From G963676095 sp963676095 (lineage in GTDB: Bacteria; Bacteroidota; Bacteroidia; Bacteroidales; Prolixibacteraceae): DNA of 64,000 nt. How positions within the stretch are numbered: position 1 is the stretch's first letter; each line of letters starts with the position of its first letter. Shown piece after piece: positions 31,644 to 40,582 of this stretch. The translations under genes and the position numbers were made by a program. The stretch lies in NCBI GenBank assembly GCA_963676095.1, contig OY781040.1, positions 1,426,001 through 1,490,000 of the forward strand, in the 5' to 3' direction. The notes under the pieces were generated by a model. That model saw only the letters and a program-made list of their open reading frames with translations, was not told the origin of the DNA and ran no database searches.

Positions 31644-33356
31644 TTATTCCATTTCATATTTGTAAACCCCAAGGTCGCTCAGTTCGGAACAACGGATAAA
31701 TTCTGCGTGAGCTTTGACTTGCGCCTTTGCAAGATGCAGAAAATTTTTGGCAGACTTCAGGAACATGGGCTCCCTGTTACTGTCAAGGACCAACAGATAG
31801 CTCATGATGATATATCCGGCCATCTCGACCAGGCGCCTGGCATGGAAATCGATAAACTCATTGTCATTTACCGACATCACCTTATGGAGGGACTGTTCAT
31901 ACTCGTCTGTCAAAATAATCAGGGCACGACGAAGATATTCCAGTTCCGGCGAAATCTTTTCAGCTTCATAGCAACGGATCTGGTCAAGATAAGCACCGGT
32001 TGTAACCCCACGAATAGCTGCAACCACCTGTAATTGCGTGGTTCCTTCATAAATAGAAGTGATACGGGCGTCACGGTAAATCCGTTCAACGGGATAGTCC
32101 TTCATAAAACCGGACCCTCCGTGGATCTGGATCGCATCATAAGCCAACTGGTTACAGAACTCGGACGAAATTCCCTTTGCCAGAGGTGTATAGAAATCGG
32201 CCAGCTTCTGGTATTTCTTCATTTCTTCCCGTTCTTCTTTTTCCAGGGAACGCTCTTCTGCAATATGCATGTACGTTTTATAGACATCAACGAAGCGGGC
32301 TGTTTCATAGAGAAGTGTCCTCGAAGCGTCCAGTTTGGCCTTCATATTTGAAAGCATTTCATATATCGCAGGAAAACGCATGATTGCTTTTCCAAATTGC
32401 ATCCTTTCACGGGCATAGCTGAGAGCTTCACGATAAGCTGATTCAGAAATTCCTACGGATTGGGCAGCAATTCCCAGCCGGGCCCCGTTCATCAGGGCCA
32501 TCACATATTTAATAAGCCCCATTTTGCGACTGCCCACCAGTTCAGCAGGGGCATCTTTAAAGACGAGTTCACAGGTCGGCGACCCGATGATCCCCAACTT
32601 ATGCTCAATACGGCGAACAGTCACGCCCCCATGGTTCTTATCGTAAATAAACATAGAGAGCCCGCGCCCGTCCTTCGTGCCCGCTTCAGAACGTGCCAGC
32701 ACCAATGAAATATGCCCGTCACCGTTCGTAATAAAACGTTTCACGCCATTCAGCAGCCATTTTCCCGATTTTTCATCAAGGGAGGCCTTCAACTGAACAG
32801 CCTGCAGGTCTGAACCGGCATCTGGTTCAGTAAGGTCCATCGCCATTGTTTCGCCCTGGCAAACGCGGGTCAGGTATTTTTCTTTCTGTTCTTCCGAGGC
32901 AAATTCGTTAATTGTCTCGGCACAGTCCTGAAGACCCCATATATTTACAAAACCGGCATCCGCCCGGGAAACGACATCAGCAGCCATAATATAAGGAACA
33001 ATGGGGAAATTCAGTCCGCCAAACCTGCGGGGCAACGACATTCCCATCAGCCCTGCCTTATTAAGGGCTTCGATATTCCGGGCTGTTCCCTGTGCATAAA
33101 CCACATGCCCTTCAACCACTTTGGGACCTTCAGTATCAATAGATTCAGCATTAGGGGCAATAATGTCGCCACAAATCTCACCGACCACTTCAAGTACCCT
33201 ATCGAAGTTATCCATTGCATCTTCGTGATCCATGGGCGCAAAATCGTATTGATCCTTTTCCGAGAAATTCCGTTCCTTCAGGCGGACAATCTTCTCCATC
33301 AACGGGTGATAAAGATGGAATTTCAGTTCTTTATTATCGGTATAAAAGTTAGCCAT
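31644..33356 (-). CDS. Acyl-CoA dehydrogenase (long form)
   Basis: This FAD-dependent dehydrogenase is about 570 residues, some 180 longer than classical acyl-CoA dehydrogenases. The extra part is a C-terminal helical extension, as in other long Bacteroidota members. Motifs are AMDLTEPDAGSDLQAV, NGVKRFITNGD, YARERMQFGKAI, IQIHGGSGFMKDYPVERIYRD and the catalytic Glu in SIYEGTTQLQ. It oxidises an acyl-CoA to the enoyl-CoA and passes electrons to the ETF encoded by the two upstream genes. The in-frame TTG at 33362 is rejected in favour of the ATG at 33356 (MANFYTDNK). Chain length is not assignable. Confidence 0.92.
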   Translation of the reverse strand: MANFYTDNKELKFHLYHPLMEKIVRLKERNFSEKDQYDFAPMDHEDAMDNFDRVLEVVGEICGDIIAPNAESIDTEGPKVVEGHVVYAQGTARNIEALNKAGLMGMSLPRRFGGLNFPIVPYIMAADVVSRADAGFVNIWGLQDCAETINEFASEEQKEKYLTRVCQGETMAMDLTEPDAGSDLQAVQLKASLDEKSGKWLLNGVKRFITNGDGHISLVLARSEAGTKDGRGLSMFIYDKNHGGVTVRRIEHKLGIIGSPTCELVFKDAPAELVGSRKMGLIKYVMALMNGARLGIAAQSVGISESAYREALSYARERMQFGKAIMRFPAIYEMLSNMKAKLDASRTLLYETARFVDVYKTYMHIAEERSLEKEEREEMKKYQKLADFYTPLAKGISSEFCNQLAYDAIQIHGGSGFMKDYPVERIYRDARITSIYEGTTQLQVVAAIRGVTTGAYLDQIRCYEAEKISPELEYLRRALIILTDEYEQSLHKVMSVNDNEFIDFHARRLVEMAGYIIMSYLLVLDSNREPMFLKSAKNFLHLAKAQVKAHAEFIRCSELSDLGVYKYEME

Positions 33357-33376
33357 TTTCAAAAAGTTAAAGATAA

Positions 33377-34396
33377 TTACTTGGAGTTCTTTTTATAATA
33401 CTTGATCATCTTCGGGATGATTTCTGCCACATCGCCTGTTATCACGTAATCGGCAATCGAATTGATCGGGGCATCCGGATCTGTATTAATGGCAATGATC
33501 TGGGAAGATTCCTCCATCCCTGCCCGGTGCTGTATTTGTCCTGAGATTCCGCAAGCAATATATAATTTGGGACGGACGGTTACCCCTGTTTGCCCGATCT
33601 GGCGTTCATGTTCGACATAACCGGCATCGACAGCAGCCCGGGAAGCACCAACTTCACCCCCTAAAACTTCGGCAAGATTGAAAAGCAACTGGAAGTTCTC
33701 CTTCGATCCCATACCATATCCCCCGGCAACAATAATCTGAGCCCCTTTCACGTTGATTTTACTTTTTTCCATTTGCCGCTGGATAATCTCCACCGCAAAA
33801 TCGGAATCGCTCACATAACCGGAGACATCCAGGTTGACAACCTCTCCTTTATAAGCAGGATCAAAAATCTCTTTTTTCATCACTCCTTCCCGGACAGTAG
33901 CCATCTGTGGCCGGCATTCCGGGTTAATAATCGTTGCAATAATATTTCCCCCAAATGCAGGACGGATCTGGTACAAAAGGTTATGATATGTTTTTCCCTG
34001 TTTCTTGTCTTCATGATCGCCGATCACCAGGCTGGTGCAATCGGCAGTCAGCCCGCTATGCAAAGCGGAAGAAACACGGGGGCCAAGGTCCCGGCCGACA
34101 GAGGAAGCGCCCATCAGGGCGACCTGGGGTTTCTGCTCCCTAAAAAGTTTTACAATGACGGAAGTATGCGGAAGAGTAGTGAACGGAGCCAGACGCTTAT
34201 CGTCGGCCACGTATAAAACGTCTACTCCATATGGAAAAATTTGTTTTTCAATTCCATTGAGCTGATAGCCGATTGCAACGGCTTCCAGTTTACAGCCCAG
34301 TTCCGTGGCCAGGCTGCGTCCTTTGGTCATGAGTTCCTGGCTTACTTCGGCAACCTGACCGTCTTCTATTTCGCAATATACAAAAACACTGTTCAT
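33377..34396 (-). CDS. etfA: Electron transfer flavoprotein, alpha subunit
   Basis: This 339-residue protein has the FAD-binding EtfA C-terminal domain: IIVAGGYGMGSKENF, EVGASRAAVDAGY, RQIGQTGVTVRPKLYIACGI, SGQIQHRAGM and IAINTDPDAPI. The N-terminal domain is of the adenine-nucleotide alpha-hydrolase type. With EtfB it takes electrons from the acyl-CoA dehydrogenase encoded next to it. It lies 17 bases after etfB and 20 bases before the dehydrogenase gene, a clear operon. Confidence 0.95.
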   Translation of the reverse strand: MNSVFVYCEIEDGQVAEVSQELMTKGRSLATELGCKLEAVAIGYQLNGIEKQIFPYGVDVLYVADDKRLAPFTTLPHTSVIVKLFREQKPQVALMGASSVGRDLGPRVSSALHSGLTADCTSLVIGDHEDKKQGKTYHNLLYQIRPAFGGNIIATIINPECRPQMATVREGVMKKEIFDPAYKGEVVNLDVSGYVSDSDFAVEIIQRQMEKSKINVKGAQIIVAGGYGMGSKENFQLLFNLAEVLGGEVGASRAAVDAGYVEHERQIGQTGVTVRPKLYIACGISGQIQHRAGMEESSQIIAINTDPDAPINSIADYVITGDVAEIIPKMIKYYKKNSK

Positions 34397-34413
34397 CCTT
34401 TTCGATTTAGTGG

Positions 34414-35289
34414 TTAACCAATAGTATGACTTGCAATCAATTCCTTCATCAGATCTTCGATATCATTATCCGAAGAAGAGATAACCTTGGCATCTTTTGC
34501 CTGAAGGACAACGTTCTCGACAGTTTTAACCTTGGTCGGAGAACCGGTCAGTCCGAGTTCGTCCTGTTCCACTTCGATATCGTTAACAGTCCATTCTTTA
34601 ATATTCAGGTAAGGGCGGTCATTGTATAAATGGAGATAATCTTCATTCGAATTCTGAAGTTCGGAAACAGTCTTTGCGTGCTTATATTTCATTAATAGCC
34701 TGGCATTCCTGGCCCGGCATACAGGAGCTGATCCGTTTACCGTCATCAGCATCGGTGTCGGACAGCTAACGACCTCAACACCACGCTCCAACCTCCGTTT
34801 CATATAAACCTTCCCCTTTTCTATTTTCCGGACTTCCTCGACATAGGTAACCTGCGGAATGCCAAGCTTCTCTGCCACCTGGGGGCCAACCTGCGCTGTA
34901 TCACCGTCAATAGCCTGTCTTCCCGCAATAATCAGGTCAAAATCCTTAACTTTCATCAACGCCCTCGATATTGCATAGGAAGTTGCCAGCGTATCAGATC
35001 CGGCAAATGCCCTATCTGTCAGCAGAATACCATCATCTGCCCCTCTGAATAACCCTTCGCGGATGATCTCGGCAGCCCGGCCCGGTCCCATCGTCAGTAT
35101 GGAGACAGTGCTTCCCGGGAACTGGTCCTTAATTCTCAAAGCCTGCTCCAGGGCATTCAGGTCTTCCGGGTTGAAGATAGCCGGTAAGGCTGCACGATTA
35201 ATGGTCCCGTCGGCTTTCATAGCGTCTTTGCCAACATTGCGGGTATCAGGTACCTGCTTGGCAAGAACGATAATCTTGTAAGCTTTCAT
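34414..35289 (-). CDS. etfB: Electron transfer flavoprotein, beta subunit
   Basis: This 291-residue protein begins KIIVLAKQVPDTRNVG and has the EtfB signature LIIAGRQAIDGDTAQVGPQV, followed by LGIPQVTYVEE. It binds AMP or, in bifurcating ETFs, a second flavin. The sequence alone does not settle which type this is. It is the first gene of the etfB-etfA-acd operon. A good promoter lies 60-95 bases upstream. Confidence 0.95.
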   Translation of the reverse strand: MKAYKIIVLAKQVPDTRNVGKDAMKADGTINRAALPAIFNPEDLNALEQALRIKDQFPGSTVSILTMGPGRAAEIIREGLFRGADDGILLTDRAFAGSDTLATSYAISRALMKVKDFDLIIAGRQAIDGDTAQVGPQVAEKLGIPQVTYVEEVRKIEKGKVYMKRRLERGVEVVSCPTPMLMTVNGSAPVCRARNARLLMKYKHAKTVSELQNSNEDYLHLYNDRPYLNIKEWTVNDIEVEQDELGLTGSPTKVKTVENVVLQAKDAKVISSSDNDIEDLMKELIASHTIG

Positions 35290-35352
35290 TCGTTTACTTT
35301 TTGGTTTTTTAGTTATCGTATTTTACGTAAGTCTTCTCTTTTGCAAAACGGA

Positions 35353-35383
35353 CAAATATAGCCAAACGCCAAAAAGAAATCAA
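35353..35383 (-). promoter_or_regulatory. Promoter of the etfB-etfA-acd operon
   Basis: On the minus strand TTG (complement of 35381-35383) is 20 bases before TATATTTG (complement of 35353-35360), a clean match to the Bacteroidota -33/-7 pattern. It is placed 64 bases before etfB. Confidence 0.7.
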
Positions 35384-35709
35384 GGACTCAGAAATAGATG
35401 CCCCAGATGTAAGCGGTTTCAGAATCTGCAGGGGATCCACTTCCGTACCCGTTTTTTAAGAAAAACAGGCCTCATAATTCTTTCCGGTTGAAGCATTAAA
35501 ACAATTAAACGAATTCTTCAAAAAATCCTTTTGCAGAAAATTACACCAGCAATTTATAATCATTTTAAGTTGAAAAGCAGATCAAAACGTATGTTCCTGA
35601 CTGGAAGAGCTCAGAAAGCTAAGGGTAAAGTAAACAAAACAGGAATGGATATACGTGTTAAATTCCGACACCAGAAACCACAAATGATCTTCTTCAACAT
35701 ATCGAATCC

Positions 35710-35742
35710 TTGGCTTTATATAAAAGGTATATTTTACTTTTG
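35710..35742 (+). promoter_or_regulatory. Promoter of the ECF sigma gene
   Basis: TTG at 35710-35712 and TACTTTTG at 35735-35742 are separated by 22 bases. The -7 box is 22 bases before the proposed start codon, so the untranslated leader is very short. Confidence 0.6.
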
Positions 35743-35763
35743 TGGTTGTTAACAAAGTGAGCA

Positions 35764-36336
35764 TTGCGAAATATTGACACCGATAAAGAACACTACCTGA
35801 TAAAAGAGTTAAAGAAAAGCGATACGCACGCTTTCAACGAACTTTTCTATGCCTATAGTTCCAAGCTGTACCATTTTGCATATAACTATCTAAAATCAAA
35901 AGAAGAAGCAGAAGAACTCGTACAGGAAGTATTTTTCAGAATATGGAACAAACGGGGTGACATAAAGGAAGAATATGACTTCAGCTCTTATTTGTTTACA
36001 ATAGCCTATAACTACATCAAAAAATATTTCCGCTCGAAAGCCTTGCTAAACCGCTACATGGAATTCAATCAGGAACAGGTTACGGAAGAGGATATTAACT
36101 ATGGTTCCTTGAAGAAATTAGTCGATAAACTGGTTTTTGAAATGCCGGAAAAAAGAAGAATGGTCTTTATAAAAAGCAGATACGAGGGGAAAAATGCGAA
36201 GGAAATTGCTACCGAAATGAATTTAAGTCAAAGTACTGTAGAGAATCATTTAAACATGGCCCTCAATTTTTTAAGAAAACACTTAACCGAAGAAAACCTG
36301 GCCGGCATTCTTTTTTTCTGGTTATTCTTCCGGTAA
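35764..36336 (+). CDS. ECF-type RNA polymerase sigma factor (Bacteroides family)
   Basis: This 190-residue protein has region 2 (FNELFYAYSSKLYHFAYNYL, then EELVQEVFFRIWNKR) and region 4 (MPEKRRMVFIKSRYEGKNAK, then MNLSQSTVENHLNMAL helix-turn-helix). These are the two parts of an ECF sigma factor. Such factors are normally held by a FecR-type anti-sigma and released through an STN-containing TonB receptor. Here the next gene is a lipoprotein, and the only FecR gene is 14 kb downstream. The only available start is TTG at 35764, just after the promoter; no upstream ATG is in frame. The C-terminus ends in a hydrophobic stretch (LAGILFFWLFF). Confidence 0.9.
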   Translation: MRNIDTDKEHYLIKELKKSDTHAFNELFYAYSSKLYHFAYNYLKSKEEAEELVQEVFFRIWNKRGDIKEEYDFSSYLFTIAYNYIKKYFRSKALLNRYMEFNQEQVTEEDINYGSLKKLVDKLVFEMPEKRRMVFIKSRYEGKNAKEIATEMNLSQSTVENHLNMALNFLRKHLTEENLAGILFFWLFFR

Positions 36337-36483
36337 TCATTTTACTCCGACCATTAAGGTCCCGCGGGCTTCGTTTCCGCAAATTCCCCCAAGAAGGTCC
36401 CGATAGGTATACCTATGAATGGGGCTCTTCCATCCAGGGCAACATCATATTAACAACATAGAAACAATCCATGACAAATAAGT

Positions 36484-36514
36484 TTTGTTGCAGATAACGT
36501 ATTTCATACTTTTA
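36484..36514 (+). promoter_or_regulatory. Candidate promoter of the first propeller lipoprotein
   Basis: TTTG at 36484-36487 is followed after exactly 19 bases by TACTTTTA at 36507-36514, in the context GTATTTCATACTTTTA. The same layout and a nearly identical context occur at 38100-38130 before the LanC-like gene. The start codon is about 110 bases downstream. Confidence 0.5.
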
Positions 36515-36625
36515 TAAGGGCAACGGAGTATTGACAAAATGCTTGCAAAAGCATGAACGCAGAGAAGCATTCTGTCTTGATGCAGGTGAACTTAATTAAG
36601 GTTGAATCATTGAGACAAGCTAATT

Positions 36626-37867
36626 ATGAGAAAACAAAACTTTTCATTTCAATTAGGATTACTGTTTGTCTTTATTTTGGCAACAGTACTCTCCTGTAAA
36701 GAAAAAAAACAGGAAGAAAAATTAAATTCTAATTCTTTTTATACCATTCCATTTGCCGAAATTGTAAAAAACAAACGGGAAGTTAAATTGTCAGAATTCG
36801 CAACAGATGTCGAGCTAATTCAGCTTGAAGATACGCCGGAAGCATTACTTGGGAATATTGAGAATATCGAATTTACCAAAGATTATATTTTTTTCAAGTG
36901 TTGGAAACATCCTGTCATCCAATTTTCTCATGATGCGAAATTTGTAAAAAATATCGGAGCAATAGGAAAAGGTCCGCAGGAATATTCGAGTTGTATGAAA
37001 CTTTCGATCGATGAAAAAAATGAAAGGATTTATATCCATACGACTGAATTAAGCATGCTGGTTTTTAATTTCGAAGGGAAATACCTAAAAACCATCAGCT
37101 ATCCCGCCTTGAAACGTTTTTTAAATTTCTGGAGCAGAGATAGTTTTTTTGTGAGTTACCAAGAACCCATAGAGGGAAAAGAGCCCTATGTGTTTATGGA
37201 ACACGACGAACAGGGAGATACCCTGCAGGGAGTTGCCAATCATATTTTTTTCGCCTCGAATGAAGCAGCCTATAACCTTTCTGATTTTGAAGATCAGAAT
37301 TTTTCTTACCGCTTTGAAAACAAACTTCATCTGAAAGGCTGTTATAACGATACGGTTTATTCCTATGATGAAAATAACAAGATCGTTCCCAAATTCTTTA
37401 TCGATTTGAAGAAACACAAAATACCAGATGATCTGATCTATGAACGAAAATGGACCCGGTCAATGCCGGATGATCTTTGTTGGACAGGTGTGCACGAAAC
37501 ATCCCGTTACATTTTTATTCCGTACGGATATCATTTCGACCCAAATAACCCCAAATCTAAAAAAGAAGAAAAAGGGTGTCTCCTTTATGACAAAAAAACA
37601 AGAGAAGGAGTAGCTGTTGAAGAAACAAAGCAAGGCGGTTTTACCGATGATATTTCCGGGGGCCCCGATTTCAGGCCAATAGTAACGAATGATAGTACCG
37701 CTATTATGTACGTTTCTGCATTCGATATGAAGCAGTACCTAAATTCTGATCAATTCAAAAAGAAAGAGGTTAAATTTCCAAAAAAGAAAGAAAAACTGAA
37801 TCAACTCAGGGAAACGCTTAGAGAAGGCGACAACCATTTTCTGGTGGAGGTAAGACTAAAAAAATAA
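36626..37867 (+). CDS. 6-bladed beta-propeller lipoprotein
   Basis: This 413-residue protein has a lipoprotein signal peptide (lipobox VLSC near residue 24). Propeller-type repeats include the family hallmark NIGAIGKGPQEYSS, and FKDPSF-like blade strands follow. Proteins of this group are annotated as 6-bladed beta-propellers (NHL/TolB-like) and are frequent in Bacteroidota next to GG-leader peptide genes; their role is not established. It is probably a periplasmic or surface lipoprotein. It lies between the sigma gene and the LanC-like gene and has its own candidate promoter. A paralogue follows the precursor peptide at 42667. Confidence 0.8.
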   Translation: MRKQNFSFQLGLLFVFILATVLSCKEKKQEEKLNSNSFYTIPFAEIVKNKREVKLSEFATDVELIQLEDTPEALLGNIENIEFTKDYIFFKCWKHPVIQFSHDAKFVKNIGAIGKGPQEYSSCMKLSIDEKNERIYIHTTELSMLVFNFEGKYLKTISYPALKRFLNFWSRDSFFVSYQEPIEGKEPYVFMEHDEQGDTLQGVANHIFFASNEAAYNLSDFEDQNFSYRFENKLHLKGCYNDTVYSYDENNKIVPKFFIDLKKHKIPDDLIYERKWTRSMPDDLCWTGVHETSRYIFIPYGYHFDPNNPKSKKEEKGCLLYDKKTREGVAVEETKQGGFTDDISGGPDFRPIVTNDSTAIMYVSAFDMKQYLNSDQFKKKEVKFPKKKEKLNQLRETLREGDNHFLVEVRLKK

Positions 37868-37970
37868 AATATTACATATCTACCACAGCCGTTCCTTACT
37901 CTTCAGGGAAAGCACCAGCCGCGGAAATACATCGGGGCCTGTATTTTAGAATATACACAATACGATTATA

Positions 37971-37988
37971 TTTATTTCATGAAATAAA
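37971..37988. repeat. Perfect 18-bp palindrome
   Basis: TTTATTTCATGAAATAAA is its own reverse complement. It lies 112 bases before the -33 box of the LanC-like promoter. It could be an operator or, less likely because it has no loop, part of a terminator for the propeller gene. Confidence 0.5.
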
Positions 37989-38099
37989 AAAGGTAACCCC
38001 GCGTTTTTATGTTTAAAAATAGATTTTCAATCATACTCTCTGGTTACTGCATGAATCCTGTATTATCAGCATTATCAATTTTATCAATGATAAATAAAT

Positions 38100-38130
38100 T
38101 TTGATCGCCAAAGAGTATTTCTTACTTTTA
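38100..38130 (+). promoter_or_regulatory. Candidate promoter of the peptide-system operon
   Basis: TTTG at 38100-38103, 19 bases, then TACTTTTA at 38123-38130, in the context GTATTTCTTACTTTTA. It is 102 bases upstream of the LanC-like gene, the first of three overlapping genes. Confidence 0.55.
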
Positions 38131-38232
38131 ATAAGCAAAAATTGTGATACAGTTCGCTTCTATCTATAAGAAAGATTTGACTATTGGGAGGAAAAGACAG
38201 GAAGCTGTTTTCGCAGTTTTAAGTCAACTGTC

Positions 38233-39390
38233 ATGTTCAAGGAAAAAATTTCGGATTCAACCGTTCAGCAACGACTGGTCAATGCGTTGCTGCTGCATTC
38301 CAGCTTTATCGATAACCTGGGGCTACTGAATGGGAAAATGGGGATTTCCATTTGTTTTTATCACCTGGCCCGGCAAACAGGGAATCCGCTCTATGAAGAG
38401 TATGCCGGCGAACTGATCGACGAGATCTATGAAGGCATCAATGTAAATACCTCCCTGGATTTTGCCGATGGGCTGGCTGGTATTGGCTGGGGAATCGAAT
38501 ACCTGGTACAAAATAATTTCATCGAAGCAGATACCGATGAAGTCCTGGAAGAGTTTGACAAACGGCTGATGCCCCTGATCTACAGTTTCCCGTCACCGAT
38601 CGGACTGGAGAACGGATTGGTTGGATTAGGGGATTACCTGTTGAAACGGATCCAAAATCCGGCCGCCAAAGAAGAAAAGATTCAAACTCTGATCAACAAA
38701 CAACTGCTGGTCCACCTGATCAGTGAACTGGACCGGCGAACGCTGGAGGTTGCAGAACTGATCAAAGAGCCCTTACATAATCCGGCAACAGAAAAGGAAC
38801 CGGATCAAGCATCAACAACAAAAGAAACAACCGCATTTGACCTGACCTGGGACTATCCTGTTTTATTAAGCTTTCTTGCGGAGGTGTTTCAGCTTAACCT
38901 GTACAATATAAAAGTGAAAAGTATCCTGCAACGACTGGTCTCCCCTCTTCGGCAAACAGAGAACTTCCCGCGATTGCAAAGTAACCGGTTATTGCTTGCC
39001 TGTGCTTTGGTCAAACTGTGCAAGGCCGGACTATTTGTTACCGGACAGACAAAAACAGAAAATATAAATGAAGATGCTGATATTGGAATGATCATTCAAC
39101 GCCTTCTTTCCGGGATCAAACGGGAAACCATTTCCCGGGAACTAAAACCCAATTGTGCCTTTCTGAAAAGCGGGACCATGGGAATTGCCTGGATTTACCG
39201 GAATTTATTCGAACTAACCCATGACAAACAGTTTGAAACGGAAGCTGTTCACTGGTTAAACGAAAGTCTCAGGATTGAAGAAGCAAATGAATTAGCACGG
39301 GATACCCGGGAAGAGAAATCTATTAGACTGGGGCTAATGGAGGGCTATGCCGGATTGATACTAATGGATTGCTATCATGAAAAAGATTAA
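38233..39390 (+). CDS. LanC-like protein without recognisable zinc ligands
   Basis: This 385-residue protein has the repeated glycine motifs of the LanC alpha/alpha toroid: GLLNGKMGISICFYHLA, DFADGLAGIGWGIEYL, GLENGLVGLGDYLL, SGTMGIAWIYRNL and GLMEGYAGLILMD. Real LanC cyclases bind zinc through two Cys and one His (the CHG motif). No CHG is present, and the only nearby cysteines are isolated (NCAFLKSG). I infer that it is a scaffold or binding protein rather than a lanthionine cyclase; no LanB or LanM dehydratase is nearby. Its last 14 bases overlap the next gene. First gene of the peptide operon. Confidence 0.75.
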   Translation: MFKEKISDSTVQQRLVNALLLHSSFIDNLGLLNGKMGISICFYHLARQTGNPLYEEYAGELIDEIYEGINVNTSLDFADGLAGIGWGIEYLVQNNFIEADTDEVLEEFDKRLMPLIYSFPSPIGLENGLVGLGDYLLKRIQNPAAKEEKIQTLINKQLLVHLISELDRRTLEVAELIKEPLHNPATEKEPDQASTTKETTAFDLTWDYPVLLSFLAEVFQLNLYNIKVKSILQRLVSPLRQTENFPRLQSNRLLLACALVKLCKAGLFVTGQTKTENINEDADIGMIIQRLLSGIKRETISRELKPNCAFLKSGTMGIAWIYRNLFELTHDKQFETEAVHWLNESLRIEEANELARDTREEKSIRLGLMEGYAGLILMDCYHEKD

Positions 39391-40582
39391 CTGGATCATC
39401 CTGGCAAGCGAAGGACGTGGAACCCAGTACGGCGTGGGGACCTTTATCCGGCAACTGTCCGCAGGTTTAGCCAAAAAGAAAGAAATTGCTGTTTTTGTTT
39501 TAAGTATGGGCACTGAAAAATATAAAACCTTTGAAATCAAAGAAGAGGAAGGCATAACAATTCTCAAGGTCCCACTTACTGAACGAACGAAGGAAACAGA
39601 TACCCGTAAAAACCAGGAAAAAATTGCCCGGAGCATTGCACAGGTGGTCCTGCAATACATTTCACCGGCTGAAATCAATGTCGTGCATATGAATTTTATT
39701 TTCCAGTATTTCATCGCACTGGAATTTAAACAAAAATTAAATGCACTGGTACTGTTTACCCAGCATGTTTTCACTCTTAACGAGATCTTCAATTCAAATT
39801 ACTTCGACACGGAACTGGAAACTTATCATCTGGCTGACCGGATTATAACAGTTACCCGCCATGGAAAAGAGCATTTAACCGGGAAAGGAGTGGACGAAAA
39901 TAAAATCCGGGTGATTTATAACGGGATCGATCCGGAACCTTTTAATCAAAACTATCCAATCAATATCAAAGAAAAATATGGATTGCCTGAAAATGAACAC
40001 TTAATCCTTTTCAGTGGTAGGATTGATCCCATAAAAGGATTGGACTACCTGGCTCCAGCCTTTGAGATGCTATTAAAACGTCTTCCTGATTGCCGCCTGG
40101 CTATTGCCGGCAACGGAAATTTTGAATCCCTGATTAAAGCAACCTGTCGCTTCTCTTCGCGTGTTAGTTTTTTAGGATTCATTCCTTTTTACGATCTGGT
40201 ACCGCTCTATCATGCGGCAACAATTGGCGTGGTCCCCTCACTGGAAGAACATTGCAGTTACGTAGCCCTGGAAATGTTGTTCTGCGGACTACCTGTTGTC
40301 GCCTCAAAAATTGGCGGTTTAAAAGAAATTTTCATTCATCATGAGAATGCCTTTTTAGTAAACATGGGACCGGATCAGGCAACATTGTATCAGGTTGCTC
40401 CCGATGTTGATCAGTTTGCCGGTTTTATGTATGAACTACTGGTTAATGAACCTCTGAGACAACAGTTCTCCAAGAATGCGGTTGCCAGGGCAAATGAAAC
40501 GTTTTCCCAGGAAGTAATGGCAAATCAATATCTGCAATTAGTCAAAGAACCGATAATCTATGAAAGCGAGAAAAGAAGATAA
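39377..40582 (+). CDS. Family 4 glycosyltransferase of the GG-peptide system
   Basis: This 401-residue GT-B enzyme has the N-terminal acceptor loop ASEGRGTQYGVGTFIRQL, FTQHVFTLNE, IYNGIDPEPF, then the donor half with LFSGRIDPIKGLDYLAPAF, VPSLEEHCSYVALEMLFCGLP and VASKIGGLKEI. From memory, closely similar proteins define a glycosyltransferase family seen beside GG-leader peptides in Bacteroidales (TIGR04157). In the known retaining GT4 motif the first Glu lies in EEHCSYVALE. It overlaps the genes on both sides by 14 and 23 bases, so it is tightly coupled to the LanC-like protein and the disulfide enzyme. Acceptor probably the precursor peptide; donor unknown. Confidence 0.8.
   Translation: MKKINWIILASEGRGTQYGVGTFIRQLSAGLAKKKEIAVFVLSMGTEKYKTFEIKEEEGITILKVPLTERTKETDTRKNQEKIARSIAQVVLQYISPAEINVVHMNFIFQYFIALEFKQKLNALVLFTQHVFTLNEIFNSNYFDTELETYHLADRIITVTRHGKEHLTGKGVDENKIRVIYNGIDPEPFNQNYPINIKEKYGLPENEHLILFSGRIDPIKGLDYLAPAFEMLLKRLPDCRLAIAGNGNFESLIKATCRFSSRVSFLGFIPFYDLVPLYHAATIGVVPSLEEHCSYVALEMLFCGLPVVASKIGGLKEIFIHHENAFLVNMGPDQATLYQVAPDVDQFAGFMYELLVNEPLRQQFSKNAVARANETFSQEVMANQYLQLVKEPIIYESEKRR

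Larger units (their letters stand above)
35290..35763. other. Divergent promoter region
   Basis: This gap between divergently transcribed etfB and the sigma-factor gene holds one promoter at each end. An open frame at 35531-35752 has no recognisable features and overlaps the sigma promoter, so I do not count it as a gene. Confidence 0.6.
37868..38232. other. Gap before the LanC-like gene
   Basis: No gene is seen here. It contains an 18-bp perfect palindrome (37971-37988) and a promoter (38100-38130). Confidence 0.6.

Noticed and set aside
35531..35752. Possible small gene before the sigma factor
   Set aside because: It has no recognisable features and overlaps the sigma promoter.
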